In this document: positions 36,678 through 46,279 of the stretch, piece after piece
How the letters are laid out: every line of letters begins with the position of its first letter
How positions within the stretch are numbered: position 1 is the stretch's first letter
NCBI RefSeq assembly: GCF_000423565.1
Contig: NZ_AUIF01000003.1
Location: 432,964 to 496,963 of the forward strand
Source: Runella zeae DSM 19591
GTDB taxonomy: Bacteria; Bacteroidota; Bacteroidia; Cytophagales; Spirosomataceae
Length of the DNA stretch: 64,000 nt
Direction of reading: 5' to 3'
The notes under the pieces: model-generated
What the model was told of the DNA's origin: nothing
The model's input: the letters and a program-made list of their open reading frames with translations, nothing else
Databases searched by the model: none
Translations under genes and position numbers: made by a program

Positions 36678-37108
36678 AAATGTGGAGGAAGAAGACAGTG
36701 AAATTCATAAGATTGCCTCTCATCGATAAATACCTGATGAGCAAGGCACTAATCTGTGTATGTTTTGTCAAATTGGGATTGGTGTGTCTACCTTTTAAAA
36801 GATTTAGAGCGTGTTTTCATTATTTTTTTCAGGTAGCAGTACCTCGCAATTATCCAGATGAATACGTAACAAAAGTAGTATGGAGCATAAAAGCAGTAAG
36901 CGGTGCTTTGCCTTTTTCGGTATCGTGTCTTCCGCAAGCATTGGCTACCAAGTATATGCTGCGAGGAGATAGTCTCTATACATTAAAGATTGGAGTCAAT
37001 GTAGTTCAAGAGGATTTTTGTGCCCATGCTTGGGTAGAAAAACAACAGCAAATTATTATAGGAGATACTCCTCTAACTGCATATGTTCCTATTTGGATTT
37101 GGGAATAG
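36674..37108 (+). CDS. Lasso peptide biosynthesis B2-type transglutaminase-like protease
   Basis: A 144-residue protein of the McjB C-terminal (Transglut_core3) family. The Cys-His-Asp triad is visible: C85 in VSCLPQALATKYML, H118 in CAHAWVE and D131 in IIGDTP. In lasso clusters this enzyme removes the leader peptide with help from a PqqD-like B1 protein. Here it heads a three-gene plus-strand set with an HPr-kinase-like protein and a nucleotidyltransferase, a combination I recall from tailored lasso clusters. No cyclase (asparagine-synthetase-like C protein), B1 protein or clear precursor gene is visible in the window. Confidence 0.85.
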   Translation: MKMWRKKTVKFIRLPLIDKYLMSKALICVCFVKLGLVCLPFKRFRACFHYFFQVAVPRNYPDEYVTKVVWSIKAVSGALPFSVSCLPQALATKYMLRGDSLYTLKIGVNVVQEDFCAHAWVEKQQQIIIGDTPLTAYVPIWIWE

Positions 37109-37176
37109 TGGTGGTTTTTATGGAACTCATGCCAGGTATTTAGCTTTCCATAGGCTCATAGATAAAATGATTGTTA

Positions 37177-38061
37177 ATGCTTTTTCATGCTTATAGCTAC
37201 ATCATTGAGTCAGATTTTGACTTGCATCTCCCGGAAGTTCATGGGATTCCTGATTTTTATATATCATCGGCGTCATTGTCAGTGTCTCAATTAACCTATG
37301 CCAATGTGTATCGCAAGGGAGTACAAGCACAAGTAGGTTACGACCATTTATTGCCTGTATTGCACTGGGAAAACATCGCGACTTTTCAGGTGCTATCTCC
37401 CAATCATTTAGGCTACAAAAGGCTCGGAGAAGACGATGATGTATTTCGACTTTTTGTGTTGAGTGAAGCCCTCGGGTTACTGCTTCTCCAAAAAGGGCTT
37501 TTTTTATTACATGGAAGTGCCGTGAAAGTAAAGGACCAAGCAATGGTGTTTTTGGGGCGTCCGGGCGCTGGCAAATCCACTACCTTGGCGGCATTTGCCC
37601 AACATAATCACCCTATTTTGAGTGACGATTTGACGGCTATTTGGTTTAACGATACCGCTCAACCTTGTGTATTGCCGGGCTTTCCACAAGTTAAGATTTG
37701 GGAAAATAGCGTCGATAATCTAGGGTTTGACAAAAAATCGCTCCAACCAGCTTTTGAAGGACATAACAAATTTTTGTATCAGCAGCCTATCTCCCTTTTT
37801 CCTACGGAGCCTGTTCTGTTAAAAAAAGTGATTATTCTTCAAAGACCCTATTCAAGCAAAACAGGGGCGGTCAAACTCACCGAAAGCCCACTGGAGTTTA
37901 CGCAGCATTTTCCTTTACCAAGTTATTTATTAAGAGGCGATTGGCTAAAAAAACATTTCCAAAATTCTCTCTCTATTGCTAGCAAAGTAGCGATAGAAAA
38001 AGTAGCCCGCCCCAAAACCTTTAAAGCCCTTCAAAAGTGGATTCATGACTTGACCCATTAG
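37177..38061 (+). CDS. HPr kinase-like P-loop kinase of a lasso-type cluster
   Basis: A 294-residue cytosolic protein with an HPrK-like core: LLHGSAV near residue 112, the P-loop GRPGAGKST at about 127-135 and the acidic LSDDLTAIW segment after it. HPrK homologues in lasso gene clusters phosphorylate the C-terminal residue of the precursor, which is the likely role here if a precursor exists. The frame is open from a TTG at 37171, but the ATG at 37177 is preferred. It ends 3 bp before the nucleotidyltransferase gene, so the two are co-transcribed. Confidence 0.83.
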   Translation: MLFHAYSYIIESDFDLHLPEVHGIPDFYISSASLSVSQLTYANVYRKGVQAQVGYDHLLPVLHWENIATFQVLSPNHLGYKRLGEDDDVFRLFVLSEALGLLLLQKGLFLLHGSAVKVKDQAMVFLGRPGAGKSTTLAAFAQHNHPILSDDLTAIWFNDTAQPCVLPGFPQVKIWENSVDNLGFDKKSLQPAFEGHNKFLYQQPISLFPTEPVLLKKVIILQRPYSSKTGAVKLTESPLEFTQHFPLPSYLLRGDWLKKHFQNSLSIASKVAIEKVARPKTFKALQKWIHDLTH

Positions 38062-38064
38062 CCG

Positions 38065-39276
38065 ATGCGTTTATCTACCGAACTTCAAATATTGATTGAA
38101 GCCTGTAAAATAAGCTTATTAGATGCCACACCTGATGTTTTGGAGGAGTTGGTAAGTCATCCGTCCGTCCATTGGAAGAGACTCACTCAAATGGCTGCTT
38201 ACCATAAGGTTAGGCCTATTCTTTATGCTGCCTTCAAAAAATGCTCCCCTCACAACATTCCAGTTTCTTATCTGGAGCAATATCAGCATCGCGCCTTGCG
38301 ACATTCCATGCACAATCTGCTCATGGATCAAGAAACGGCACGGCTTTTAAATTTACTGAAAAAAAAACAAGTACGTGTTTTACCCTACAAAGGAAGCCTC
38401 CTGAGTCATAAAATCTACCAAAACAATGGCTTGCGAGAGGTGGGCGACATTGATTTGTACTTGCCTAGAGAAGATGCAAAAGCAGGTTTAGAGGTTTTGT
38501 TGGAAGATGGCTATGAGTTTGAGTTTCGGGGAAAACTTAAAGAGGGATTGTCGAACAAAGAGTTGATTGATACTGTACTCGCCACGTATGGATGGCATGA
38601 GGTCACTTTAAAAAAACAAAGTGTTCATGGTACGTTGTATATTGATTTTCATTGGCGTTTGTCAGAGAGTTTTTACTGGTACAGCCTCCCTGATGAGATT
38701 CTTTTTGAAGGTATCCAATCTGCTTATATCCATCAGGTGTCCGTCGATATACCTTCTGACAAAAATATATTTTTGATGATGCTCGTACATCATGGAGGCC
38801 GAGAAGCGTGGCTACATCTCAAAAGCCTGTGTGATTTGTTGATGTTTTTTAAAACCAAACAACAGCATATTCATTGGGAACACTTGCTAATATCTGCCGA
38901 AAAAGCCAAAATGAAACATATTTTGCTGTGGGGAACGGGGCTGCTTCGGCGTTTTTTTGAATACCCAATTCCAACACCGTTGATACAGGCACACAACTTC
39001 AAAATGGTCGACGAAAAAGATGTAATTGAATGTTGGGAAAAAAGTGAGGAGTTTGCAAGTCAATTTGCGCCCAAATGGCGACATACTCGTCTGCTTTTAG
39101 CTCACCAAGACCAAGGTTTTAGTAAGTTGAAATACTTTAAAAATTACCTGCGATTTTATGCCATGCCCAACTTGCTAGAAGAGCCACGCCTCTTTACTTT
39201 TCCTGACCATATGCCCTATCTGAATTTTCTGAGCAAAGTCCTTACTTTTTTTTGGAGGAAAGTGCTGAAGAGATGA
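38065..39276 (+). CDS. Nucleotidyltransferase-family protein (NTP_transf_5 type)
   Basis: A 403-residue protein matching the uncharacterised nucleotidyltransferase family PF14907: LPYKGSLLSHKIY (residues 106-118) and the metal-binding GDIDLYLP with D128 and D130, then DFHWRLSE. Members sit in lasso-type clusters next to HPrK-like kinases and may add nucleotides or sugar phosphates to the phosphorylated peptide; this is a proposal, not something seen here. It starts 3 bp after the kinase gene. No further cluster gene follows; the next 350 bp hold repeats and a tRNA. Confidence 0.85.
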   Translation: MRLSTELQILIEACKISLLDATPDVLEELVSHPSVHWKRLTQMAAYHKVRPILYAAFKKCSPHNIPVSYLEQYQHRALRHSMHNLLMDQETARLLNLLKKKQVRVLPYKGSLLSHKIYQNNGLREVGDIDLYLPREDAKAGLEVLLEDGYEFEFRGKLKEGLSNKELIDTVLATYGWHEVTLKKQSVHGTLYIDFHWRLSESFYWYSLPDEILFEGIQSAYIHQVSVDIPSDKNIFLMMLVHHGGREAWLHLKSLCDLLMFFKTKQQHIHWEHLLISAEKAKMKHILLWGTGLLRRFFEYPIPTPLIQAHNFKMVDEKDVIECWEKSEEFASQFAPKWRHTRLLLAHQDQGFSKLKYFKNYLRFYAMPNLLEEPRLFTFPDHMPYLNFLSKVLTFFWRKVLKR

Positions 39277-39396
39277 TAAATAACAAAGCAAACATGAGTC
39301 ATTGAGAATTGAGATGATTCCTAAAAAACTTCTCATTTGTGGTAGCTATCCTTTTTAAACTGTTCTTTAATTGTTTCTTCAAGCAATTTTATATTT

Positions 39397-39539
39397 GACT
39401 TCTCCGAAGTCGTTTGTTTTTGTTGGGGTCCTGCTAGCTACAAACCTTATGCCTCTCCGAGGCAGAAGAATAGCTTCGGAGAAGCTTAATCTTTGTAGTA
39501 CGAGGTTTTCGTATTCAGACCAAGGACTTCGGAGAAGTC
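39397..39539. repeat. Inverted array of four short palindromes (REP-like)
   Basis: Four hairpins with 3 nt TCC/GGA loops lie at 39397-39411, 39451-39463, 39472-39486 and 39525-39539. The outer two are GACTTCTCCGAAGTC and its exact reverse complement. CTACAAA (39438-39444) and TTTGTAG (39492-39498) sit at matching positions, so the block is two copies of a unit of about 67 bp in inverted orientation. This suggests a mobile or structural intergenic element. The rest of 39277-39626 shows nothing else. Confidence 0.7.
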
Positions 39540-39626
39540 AAACCTAAACCTTTTTGACTATAAATTTTGAGTTTCTTCTTATACCGGACATCAAAGTGCT
39601 AGACTTTCCGATCTTCGAGATTACTG

Positions 39627-39708
39627 TGACGAAGGCGAGACTCGAACTCGCATGCCCGAAGGCACACGCCCCTGAAACGTGCGTGTCTACCAATTCCACC
39701 ACTTCGCC
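39627..39708 (-). tRNA. tRNA-Leu (anticodon CAG)
   Basis: The minus strand folds as a class II tRNA: acceptor GGCGAAG pairing with CTTCGTC, D-arm with GGTAG, anticodon loop TTCAGGG giving CAG, a long variable arm with GCCTTCGGGC, and T-loop TTCGAGT. The long variable arm fits leucine. The 3' CCA is not encoded. Confidence 0.95.
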
Positions 39709-39773
39709 AAGGCTCTGTTTGAGCTACAAAGAAAACCGTATTTGGTGAGTTTTACAATAATGCGTTTTACTCT

Positions 39774-41171
39774 CTAGACAAAATACCCCTCATTTTGAAC
39801 CGGGATTTCAATATTACGGAATCCCTCCGCGTGGAGTTTTTCTTTGAAGGCAATTTGGTTTTCGTATTCTCCATGTACCAAAAACAACGTCTTGACTTGT
39901 GCAGGGTCTTGACATTTCAAAAACTGAATGAGTTCGGTATAGTCGGCATGACCTGAAAAGGAGTCCATTACTTCTACGCGTGCCCTTACGGGATAGGTTT
40001 CTCCAAAGATTTTGACCTCTGCATCGCCGCGTTTGAGAGCGCCTCCTAGACTATCGGGAGAGCAGTAGCCCACCATCAAGATTGTATTGTTGGTATCGAG
40101 AATATTGTTTTTGATGTGATGTTTGATACGACCCGCCTCGGCCATACCCGACGCTGAGATAATGATACACGGCTCTTTAAGGTCGTTGATAGCTTTGGAC
40201 TGATTGACATCCGATATATAATACAAATTGGGAAAGTTGAAAGCATCCCCGTCTTTTTCGATGTATTCTAAAATGTCAGGATTGAAATATTCGTCATGTT
40301 TACGCATGATAGAAGTAGCTTTAATCGCCAACGGACTATCAATAAACACCTTCAGACGCGGCAACGAACCTTCATTGGCAAGCTGGTCGAGGGCATAAAT
40401 AAGCTCTTGGGTACGGTCGATGGCAAAGGCCGGGATGATAAGCTTGCCGCCCCGCGTAACGCAGGTATCGCGCACAATACGTAACAAATGTGCTTTCATA
40501 TCAGGCTCGGGCTCATGCTTGCGGTCGCCATAGGTAGATTCACAAATGATGATTTGCGCTTGCGGAAAAGACTCTGGGCTTCGCAGGATTTTGTCGTCGG
40601 GACGACCCACGTCCCCGCTAAAAGTAACCTGCTTTTCGATACCTTGGTCTTTGATAGTGAGATGAATCGCTGCACTCCCTAAGATATGACCCGTATCAGT
40701 AAATCGCACTTTGACTTCATCGCGATTGAGCCAGAAATCTTGATGATACTCTACTGGTACCATCAAATCTAAGGTTTGGCGGACATCATCTTCATTGTAA
40801 AGTAATTCTAATTCTTCATCGCCTCTTCGGCGACGACGTTCGTTGATGCGTTCTAGGTCTTTTTGTTGGATAAAAGCACTATCCAAAAGCATAATGCCAC
40901 ACAAATCGGCAGTGGGAGGTGTGCAATAAATAGGCCCTCTAAAGCCCTTTCGAACCAATCGTGGCAGTAATCCTGAATGGTCGATGTGGGCATGAGAAAG
41001 AATCACAAAATCAATGTCTTTGGCCGTAAAACCTAAATTTTGATTGAGGTCTTGGGTATTGATACCCTGAAACATCCCACAATCTAGCAATATCTTAGTG
41101 CCTTTTTCGGTCGTAATGAGGTGCTTGGTGCCGGTCACGCGGCGAGCCGCTCCGAAGAATTGTATTTTCAT
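39774..41171 (-). CDS. MBL-fold beta-CASP metallo-hydrolase
   Basis: A 465-residue enzyme of the beta-CASP RNase-like family. The metallo-beta-lactamase HxHxDH motif is in ILSHAHIDHSG; later zinc ligands appear in TDTGHILGSAA and FSGDVG, and beta-CASP motifs follow (FIDSPLA, IISASGMAEAGRI, FSGHADYTEL, LVHGE). Members process RNA ends or act on nucleic acids, some with exonuclease activity; which applies here is unknown. The frame is also open from the ATG at 41186, five codons upstream, but MKIQFFGAARRVTGTKHLI is the usual family start. It is single, downstream of strong hairpins that end the preceding gene. Confidence 0.93.
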   Translation of the reverse strand: MKIQFFGAARRVTGTKHLITTEKGTKILLDCGMFQGINTQDLNQNLGFTAKDIDFVILSHAHIDHSGLLPRLVRKGFRGPIYCTPPTADLCGIMLLDSAFIQQKDLERINERRRRRGDEELELLYNEDDVRQTLDLMVPVEYHQDFWLNRDEVKVRFTDTGHILGSAAIHLTIKDQGIEKQVTFSGDVGRPDDKILRSPESFPQAQIIICESTYGDRKHEPEPDMKAHLLRIVRDTCVTRGGKLIIPAFAIDRTQELIYALDQLANEGSLPRLKVFIDSPLAIKATSIMRKHDEYFNPDILEYIEKDGDAFNFPNLYYISDVNQSKAINDLKEPCIIISASGMAEAGRIKHHIKNNILDTNNTILMVGYCSPDSLGGALKRGDAEVKIFGETYPVRARVEVMDSFSGHADYTELIQFLKCQDPAQVKTLFLVHGEYENQIAFKEKLHAEGFRNIEIPVQNEGYFV

Positions 41172-41221
41172 CTGGTTTGGAATCATTTATGACCCAATTA
41201 TACTAAAATTTCTGAACTAAA

Positions 41222-41264
41222 AAACTAACGCTGCCAACGTTTTAACCCTTGGCAGCGTTAGTTT
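41222..41264 (-). terminator. Long hairpin after the DUF1549/1553 gene
   Basis: A perfect 16 bp inverted repeat (AAACTAACGCTGCCAA at 41222-41237 and its complement at 41249-41264) with an 11 nt loop. It is a probable terminator for the minus-strand gene ending at 41290; the A-rich left side supplies the U-run. Confidence 0.7.
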
Positions 41265-41268
41265 GCTC

Positions 41269-41287
41269 ACCCTTGGTTGCCAAGGGT
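41269..41287 (-). terminator. Second hairpin directly after the stop codon
   Basis: ACCCTTGG (41269-41276) pairs with CCAAGGGT (41280-41287) with loop TTG, 2 bp beyond the stop of the gene at 41290. It is probably part of a tandem terminator with the longer hairpin. Confidence 0.5.
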
Positions 41288-41289
41288 TG

Positions 41290-44058
41290 TTATTCCTTCG
41301 TGACTACCTCATCCAAATTGAGTATGGCATTGGCAGTAGTGGTGAGCGCAGCAAGTTGGGGGGTGGCGTTGCCGTCATGCGCTAGTAGTTTTTGGGTAGC
41401 GGCAGGGTCTTTGCGATATTGAATCAGTGAATTTTGATACAGTTTCAACAACACTTGTAGCTTTTTGGGAGAGATTGAACGATAAGTCAATCGTCGATAA
41501 GCTTCGCTGATTTGTTGTTGTGGGGTTTTGAATTGGGAGGCAATATTTTCAGAAAGACAATGTGCCGCCTCTAAATAAGCGGGGTCGTTGAGGGTTACCA
41601 AAGCTTGCAAGGGAGTGTTGGTACGGATACGTCTCACCTGACAAAACTCCCGACTTGGCGCATCGAAGGTGACCATCGAAGGATAAGGTGCGGTGCGTTT
41701 CCAATAAATATAAAGTGCGCGGCGATAGCGGTCTTCGCCACCGCTAAGTTGCCACTTGGCTCCATCATAAGGCGATAGCCAGATATTATCGGGTTGGAGG
41801 GGCATGACACTGGGGCCGTACATCTTGGAAGAAAGCAAACCACTGACCGCCAACATTTGGTCGCGAACTTGCTCGGCAGAAAGTCTCACTCGTGCCCCTC
41901 GCGATAGCCATTTGTTATAAGGGTCTTTGGCTAATTTTTCGGGAGTGGCAGCGGAACTTTGTCGGTAAGTAGCCGAAAGAACTATTTGTTTGACCAATTT
42001 TTTAAGGCTCCATTGATGATTTTCCATTAGCTCCACCGATAGCCAATCAAGCAATGCTTGGTGTGTCGGGGCAATGCCCTGAGAGCCAAAATCTTCAACC
42101 GTCTCTACAATCCCTATGCCGAACAATTGCTCCCATAGGCGATTGACGGCCACCCGTGCCGTGAGCGGATGCTCTCGGGAAGTCATCCAATGCGCCAAAT
42201 CAAGACGATTTTTGAAAGCAGTTTTGGCTTTGAAAATATGAGGGACGCTAGGCGCTACTTTTGCACCTTTTACAGTCCAATTACCTCTTACAAATACATG
42301 AGTAGTTCGGCTCAAATCACCGTGACCGTCGTACATGATAGGAGTTCCCTCTACGTTGCCTGTTAAGATTTGGGCGTAAAGTTTTTCGATTTCTACAAAA
42401 TCAGGTTGATTACTTCCCGGTAAAGCTTGCTGAAAAGTAGCCCACTTGATTTGAACCCAATCTTTGGGAGTTTTAGGGCTTTTGAGAGTCCAGTAAAGGT
42501 GATGCTTGCCAGCATCGGGACTCACCGGCAAAATCACCACTGTGTCGCGACCCGCACCGCCTGTTTTGGGTACGTCCAATTTTGCCAAAACCCTACCACG
42601 AAGGCTATCTTGATGTAGCTCCACAACGGCGTTTTCGGCATTGGTTCCAATGGCTATCAAGAGACGGTTCTTATCGGTCAAGGTGACATTAGGCCAGCGT
42701 GCCGAACCATTGTCTTGCATTCCAAAGTATTTGGCATCTAGTAGAGAAGCATTGACATGTTGGTCAAAATCATGCGAGTTCACTTTGGGTTCTACGATTC
42801 TGACAAAAAGCCGGAAGTCATCCAAGCTCATTGCCTTGGACGAAGGGGCAGAGTGATTTTTAATCCAATTTTCTACTTTGACAATACGCAGCGAATCTTC
42901 GGTTTTGTAAAAACGCAAAGTAGGCGTCTCGCTTGTGACATCTTCATCGCGGGTATTGTTGAAAAAAGCTAAATATTTATAGTATTCTTCGTGGGTAAAA
43001 GGGTCATAAGGATGGCTATGACATTGAATACAGCTAAAAGTCGTACCCTGAAACACATCCCAAGTTGTATTGACCCGGTCGATGACTGCCGCTACCCTAA
43101 ACTCTTCGTCTTGGGTTCCACCTTCGTCGTTGGTCATGGTATTGCGGTGAAAACCCGTCGCGATTAAATTGTCGTCGGTAGCGTTGGGAAGTAAATCACC
43201 GGCTAATTGTTCTACCACAAATTTATCATAGGGTTTATCTTCATTAAACGCCTTGATGAGCCAATCTCGGTATCGCCAGATATTGCGGCCAGGGTCGCGT
43301 TCGTAGCCTTTGGTATCAGCATACCGGGCGAGGTCGAGCCAAGTACCCGCCCAACGTTCGCCATAAGCAGGAGAGGCCAAAAGCGAATCAACCAGATTTT
43401 CGTAGGCTTTGGGGGAAGAATCTGCCAGAAATTGTTTGACTTGTTCATCGGTAGGAGGCAAGCCCGTAAGGTCTAAACTCAAGCGTCGAATCAGCGTGGC
43501 GCGGTCGGCTTCTGGAGCAGGGGTGAGTTTTTGTTCACGAAGTTTTTCCAAAACAAAATGGTCAATTTCGTTTTTTGCCCAGGTGGTTTCTTTATCCTTT
43601 ACCAATCCTAGCCTCGCCCAAAAACTGCCAATTGTAGGAACCTCCGGCCGCTCGACCTTATTGTAAGCCCAATGATTCCCCCAAGTAGCACCTTGGTCTA
43701 TCCATTGGGTAAGGGTTTGTACTTCTTCTTCACTAAGTGCAGGTGCTTCTTTAGGCATTTTTTCTTCGTGCCCTTCAGGAAGTAAGATTCGCCGCATCAT
43801 TTCGCTTTCGTCGGCATCACCTGCTACTACGGGAGGTTTGCCTGATTTGGCAGGTTGATACATATCTTTCTCAAACAAAAAACTAACGCCTCCTGCCTTT
43901 TTGACTCCCCCATGACAAGCCATACAATGTTTGTTGAGAATAGGCTTTACCTCGGTATTGAAGTCAACTTTATGCTCAAAGATACCTAAAAACGAAAATG
44001 AACTCAGTAGCACAATCGCTGCTGCTCCCGTTAGCATCCATTTTGATTTCATTCTCAT
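41290..44058 (-). CDS. DUF1549/DUF1553 protein with N-terminal cytochrome-like domain
   Basis: A 922-residue exported protein. A signal anchor ([18 protein letters not shown]) is followed by a PSCyt1-type segment with haem motif C45-M-A-C48-H49, then PSCyt2/DUF1549 ([47 protein letters not shown], a second CxxCH), and a C-terminal PSD1/DUF1553 ([40 protein letters not shown]). Such proteins are common in Planctomycetes and some Bacteroidota and are linked to polysaccharide breakdown, but the reaction is unknown. The usual partner gene (DUF1501) is not adjacent. The frame opens with a TTG at 44088; the ATG at 44058 is preferred. Confidence 0.88.
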   Translation of the reverse strand: MRMKSKWMLTGAAAIVLLSSFSFLGIFEHKVDFNTEVKPILNKHCMACHGGVKKAGGVSFLFEKDMYQPAKSGKPPVVAGDADESEMMRRILLPEGHEEKMPKEAPALSEEEVQTLTQWIDQGATWGNHWAYNKVERPEVPTIGSFWARLGLVKDKETTWAKNEIDHFVLEKLREQKLTPAPEADRATLIRRLSLDLTGLPPTDEQVKQFLADSSPKAYENLVDSLLASPAYGERWAGTWLDLARYADTKGYERDPGRNIWRYRDWLIKAFNEDKPYDKFVVEQLAGDLLPNATDDNLIATGFHRNTMTNDEGGTQDEEFRVAAVIDRVNTTWDVFQGTTFSCIQCHSHPYDPFTHEEYYKYLAFFNNTRDEDVTSETPTLRFYKTEDSLRIVKVENWIKNHSAPSSKAMSLDDFRLFVRIVEPKVNSHDFDQHVNASLLDAKYFGMQDNGSARWPNVTLTDKNRLLIAIGTNAENAVVELHQDSLRGRVLAKLDVPKTGGAGRDTVVILPVSPDAGKHHLYWTLKSPKTPKDWVQIKWATFQQALPGSNQPDFVEIEKLYAQILTGNVEGTPIMYDGHGDLSRTTHVFVRGNWTVKGAKVAPSVPHIFKAKTAFKNRLDLAHWMTSREHPLTARVAVNRLWEQLFGIGIVETVEDFGSQGIAPTHQALLDWLSVELMENHQWSLKKLVKQIVLSATYRQSSAATPEKLAKDPYNKWLSRGARVRLSAEQVRDQMLAVSGLLSSKMYGPSVMPLQPDNIWLSPYDGAKWQLSGGEDRYRRALYIYWKRTAPYPSMVTFDAPSREFCQVRRIRTNTPLQALVTLNDPAYLEAAHCLSENIASQFKTPQQQISEAYRRLTYRSISPKKLQVLLKLYQNSLIQYRKDPAATQKLLAHDGNATPQLAALTTTANAILNLDEVVTKE

Positions 44059-44204
44059 TTGTCTAAAGAATTCTTTAATATGGTTCAACTTATTATAAAG
44101 ACAGAAGAGGAGGTTTTCTTACCCTTTTCTTTCATAAACTAAACGAACGGCTTGTTGGTAATTGTTGTTGGTATTTTAGATGACACAATTCTTTTATTTT
44201 TACC

Positions 44205-44849
44205 ATGACTACCCCACATACGATTACCCCAAAGCATATCAAAGAAGCGTACACTTACGAGACCTACAAGGCATTGTCCGAAACTCTCTTCTCTGAAGGC
44301 CGCACTACCGCCGACTCTCCTAAGCTCAATACAGAAGCATATCTCAACTATACCAAAATGAATCTGCAACGTAGCAAACGTTTGGAAAAAACGGCACAGT
44401 TGACAGATACTCTAAAAACAACGCTTGATAAAATTCAAGAAAAATGGATATGGCTCGTACTAACAGAGTCATGGTGTGGAGATGCCGCCCAAAGTATTCC
44501 GGTTTTGGCAAAAATGGCCGAATATCAGCCTAATATCGAATTGAAATTTTTGTTAAGAGACAAAAATCTGGATGTCATGGATGCGTACCTGACCAATGGA
44601 GGTCGTTCTATTCCGAAGTTGATTTGTTTGAAAGCCGATACTTTGGAAGAATTGTTTACGTGGGGCCCCCGCCCTCAAGAAGTACAAGCGCTGATGATTG
44701 ACTTAAAAGCCCAAGGGGTTTCTTCTGCCGAAGTAGCGGAGCAAATTCAACGTTGGTACAATGCTGATAAAACGCAGTCGATTCAGGCCGAATTTGGAAG
44801 CCTTGTCAACGCCACGATGGTTGAGGTGGTTGAGACAAATATAAAATAA
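44205..44849 (+). CDS. Thioredoxin-family protein with a single active-site Cys
   Basis: A 214-residue cytosolic protein without signal peptide. The thioredoxin-fold core is at about residues 80-170: LVLTESWCGDAAQSIPVL, LKFLLRDKN, then GGRSIPKLICL with the cis-Pro region. The active site reads WCGDA, so the second Cys of CxxC is replaced by Ala and disulfide reduction as in thioredoxin is unlikely. I recall a Bacteroidota family with WCGDGAQ at this site. The function is unknown. It precedes the alpha/beta hydrolase by 60 bp on the same strand. Confidence 0.8.
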   Translation: MTTPHTITPKHIKEAYTYETYKALSETLFSEGRTTADSPKLNTEAYLNYTKMNLQRSKRLEKTAQLTDTLKTTLDKIQEKWIWLVLTESWCGDAAQSIPVLAKMAEYQPNIELKFLLRDKNLDVMDAYLTNGGRSIPKLICLKADTLEELFTWGPRPQEVQALMIDLKAQGVSSAEVAEQIQRWYNADKTQSIQAEFGSLVNATMVEVVETNIK

Positions 44850-44909
44850 TCAAACGAGTGTTTTTTGTTGATTTTTAGGTACTTTGGTGATTGACAATGT
44901 ACAACTCCT

Positions 44910-45737
44910 ATGACCGAAATTAATCAAACCCTTACGGCAAAAGACAAACTTTCGCTTTTTACAAGGGCATGGAACGTAGAGAATCCAAAAGCCCTCATTG
45001 CGTTGATTCACGGATTTGGCGAACACAGTGGTCGCTATACTCACTTTGCTGATTTTTTTAATAAAAGCGGCTATTCGATCTATGCACTTGATAATCGTGG
45101 ACATGGCAAAAGTGAAGGTAAACGTGGACATACGCCTAAGTATGAGGCATATCTGGACGACATTGAGGTGTTTTTGGAGTATGTTCATGCCCAAAACAAA
45201 AACACAGAAATTTATCTTTATGGGCATTCGATGGGGGGCAATTTGGTTCTCAATTATCTCCTTCGTCGCAAGCCTTCCGTCAAAGGAGTGATTGTAACGG
45301 GGCCGTGGATACAATTGGCTTTTGAACCCAAGCCGATTTTGGTCACTATGGGTAAGTTGATGCGTTCGATTGTACCCACCTTTACCCAAAGCAGCGGCCT
45401 TCAGCAAGAACACATCTCCAAAGACGCCAAAGTAGTAGAAGCTTACAAACAAGACCCTCTCGTACATGGAAACATTTCGGCGGCGGCGAGCTTGGGATTA
45501 TTGGAAGCTGCTTCTTTCTTGAATACTTATGAAGGTGAAGTGCCTGTACCACTACTGATTATGCACGGCGAAGACGACTTGATTACTTCTCAGCCTGCTA
45601 GTGAGGCATTTGCAAAACGACTAAAAGGTAAAGTGACCTACAAAAAATGGGAAGGGATGTATCATGAAATACATAATGAACCTCAGCAACTAGAAGTCTT
45701 TAATTACACCTTAGGCTGGCTGGAAGCTATTGGATAA
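44910..45737 (+). CDS. Alpha/beta hydrolase, monoacylglycerol lipase-like
   Basis: A 275-residue hydrolase of the serine aminopeptidase S33/monoacylglycerol lipase type. Visible are the oxyanion HGFGEHSGRY motif, NRGHGKSEGKRGH, the nucleophile elbow GHSMGGN, Asp in MHGEDDLIT and a C-terminal His in YHEIHNEP. It would cleave acylglycerols, lysophospholipids or similar esters in the cytosol. The start is the ATG at 44910. A hairpin array follows 33 bp after the stop. Confidence 0.92.
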   Translation: MTEINQTLTAKDKLSLFTRAWNVENPKALIALIHGFGEHSGRYTHFADFFNKSGYSIYALDNRGHGKSEGKRGHTPKYEAYLDDIEVFLEYVHAQNKNTEIYLYGHSMGGNLVLNYLLRRKPSVKGVIVTGPWIQLAFEPKPILVTMGKLMRSIVPTFTQSSGLQQEHISKDAKVVEAYKQDPLVHGNISAAASLGLLEAASFLNTYEGEVPVPLLIMHGEDDLITSQPASEAFAKRLKGKVTYKKWEGMYHEIHNEPQQLEVFNYTLGWLEAIG

Positions 45738-45770
45738 AAAAAAGGCGTAATTGTTTAGCTTATATGTTTT

Positions 45771-45879
45771 GCGTCAGAGACGCAGTGCCATTTTTGCCCC
45801 AAATGATAGTTTGGTGCAATTACACAGCTCGTCCCGACAAGATGTCGGGACGCAATCGGCATAAAGTCTCTGACTTTAT
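45771..45879. repeat. Array of three short palindromes with 3 nt loops
   Basis: GCGTC-AGA-GACGC lies at 45771-45783, a 10 bp stem with loop AGA (CGTCCCGACA and its complement) at 45830-45852, and ATAAAGTC-TCT-GACTTTAT at 45861-45879. The architecture (short perfect stems, AGA/TCT loops) recalls the array at 39397-39539, though the sequences differ. It lies between two convergent genes and may also act as a terminator. Confidence 0.6.
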
Positions 45880-45911
45880 TCGGTATAGGCATTATTGGTA
45901 ATGGCTCGCTA

Positions 45912-46244
45912 CTAGGCCAAAGCTTTTCGGCAATAATAACCTGCTAAGCCCGAAAACCCTCCGACAATTCCTCCAATCAGACCTGTGACTGTAATCAGCA
46001 AAAAGGCATTAGGAAGTTTGAAAATATCAGCGATTTTTTGGCTAATGATGCCTTCATTAGCGATGTTTTGAAAAGTAGCAAAACCTATCCATAAGGTAGT
46101 GATGGCGAGAAATGCCACTCCAAATGCACTAGCTGCTTTGGAAGATTTCCAAAAGCAAAGCGCAAAACAAACGAGCGCCATCAACCACCATGGCCCCAAA
46201 AACTGGGCAATGGCGCTTAGTAAGATAATGAGAATATATAACAT
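45912..46244 (-). CDS. Small membrane protein of unknown function
   Basis: A 110-residue protein with about four hydrophobic helices (for example WWLMALVCFALCFW, FGVAFLAITTLWIGFA and LITVTGLIGGIVGGFSGLAGYY). A glycine-rich final helix may pack against a partner. I do not recognise a named family. A TTG at 46256 is also open, but the ATG at 46244 is preferred. It starts 35 bp after the end of the penicillin acylase gene on the same strand, so it is probably co-transcribed; whether the functions are linked is unclear. Confidence 0.65.
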   Translation of the reverse strand: MLYILIILLSAIAQFLGPWWLMALVCFALCFWKSSKAASAFGVAFLAITTLWIGFATFQNIANEGIISQKIADIFKLPNAFLLITVTGLIGGIVGGFSGLAGYYCRKALA

Positions 46245-46279
46245 GGGATTGTTCAAGGTTGGATTAAGAAAAATGTACT

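Noticed and set aside
39397..39539. CRISPR array
   Set aside because: The repeats are palindromic, in inverted rather than direct orientation and without regular spacers; no cas genes are present.
44850..45467. 205-codon minus-strand frame over the alpha/beta hydrolase
   Set aside because: Antisense to a gene with an intact catalytic triad; no motif of its own.
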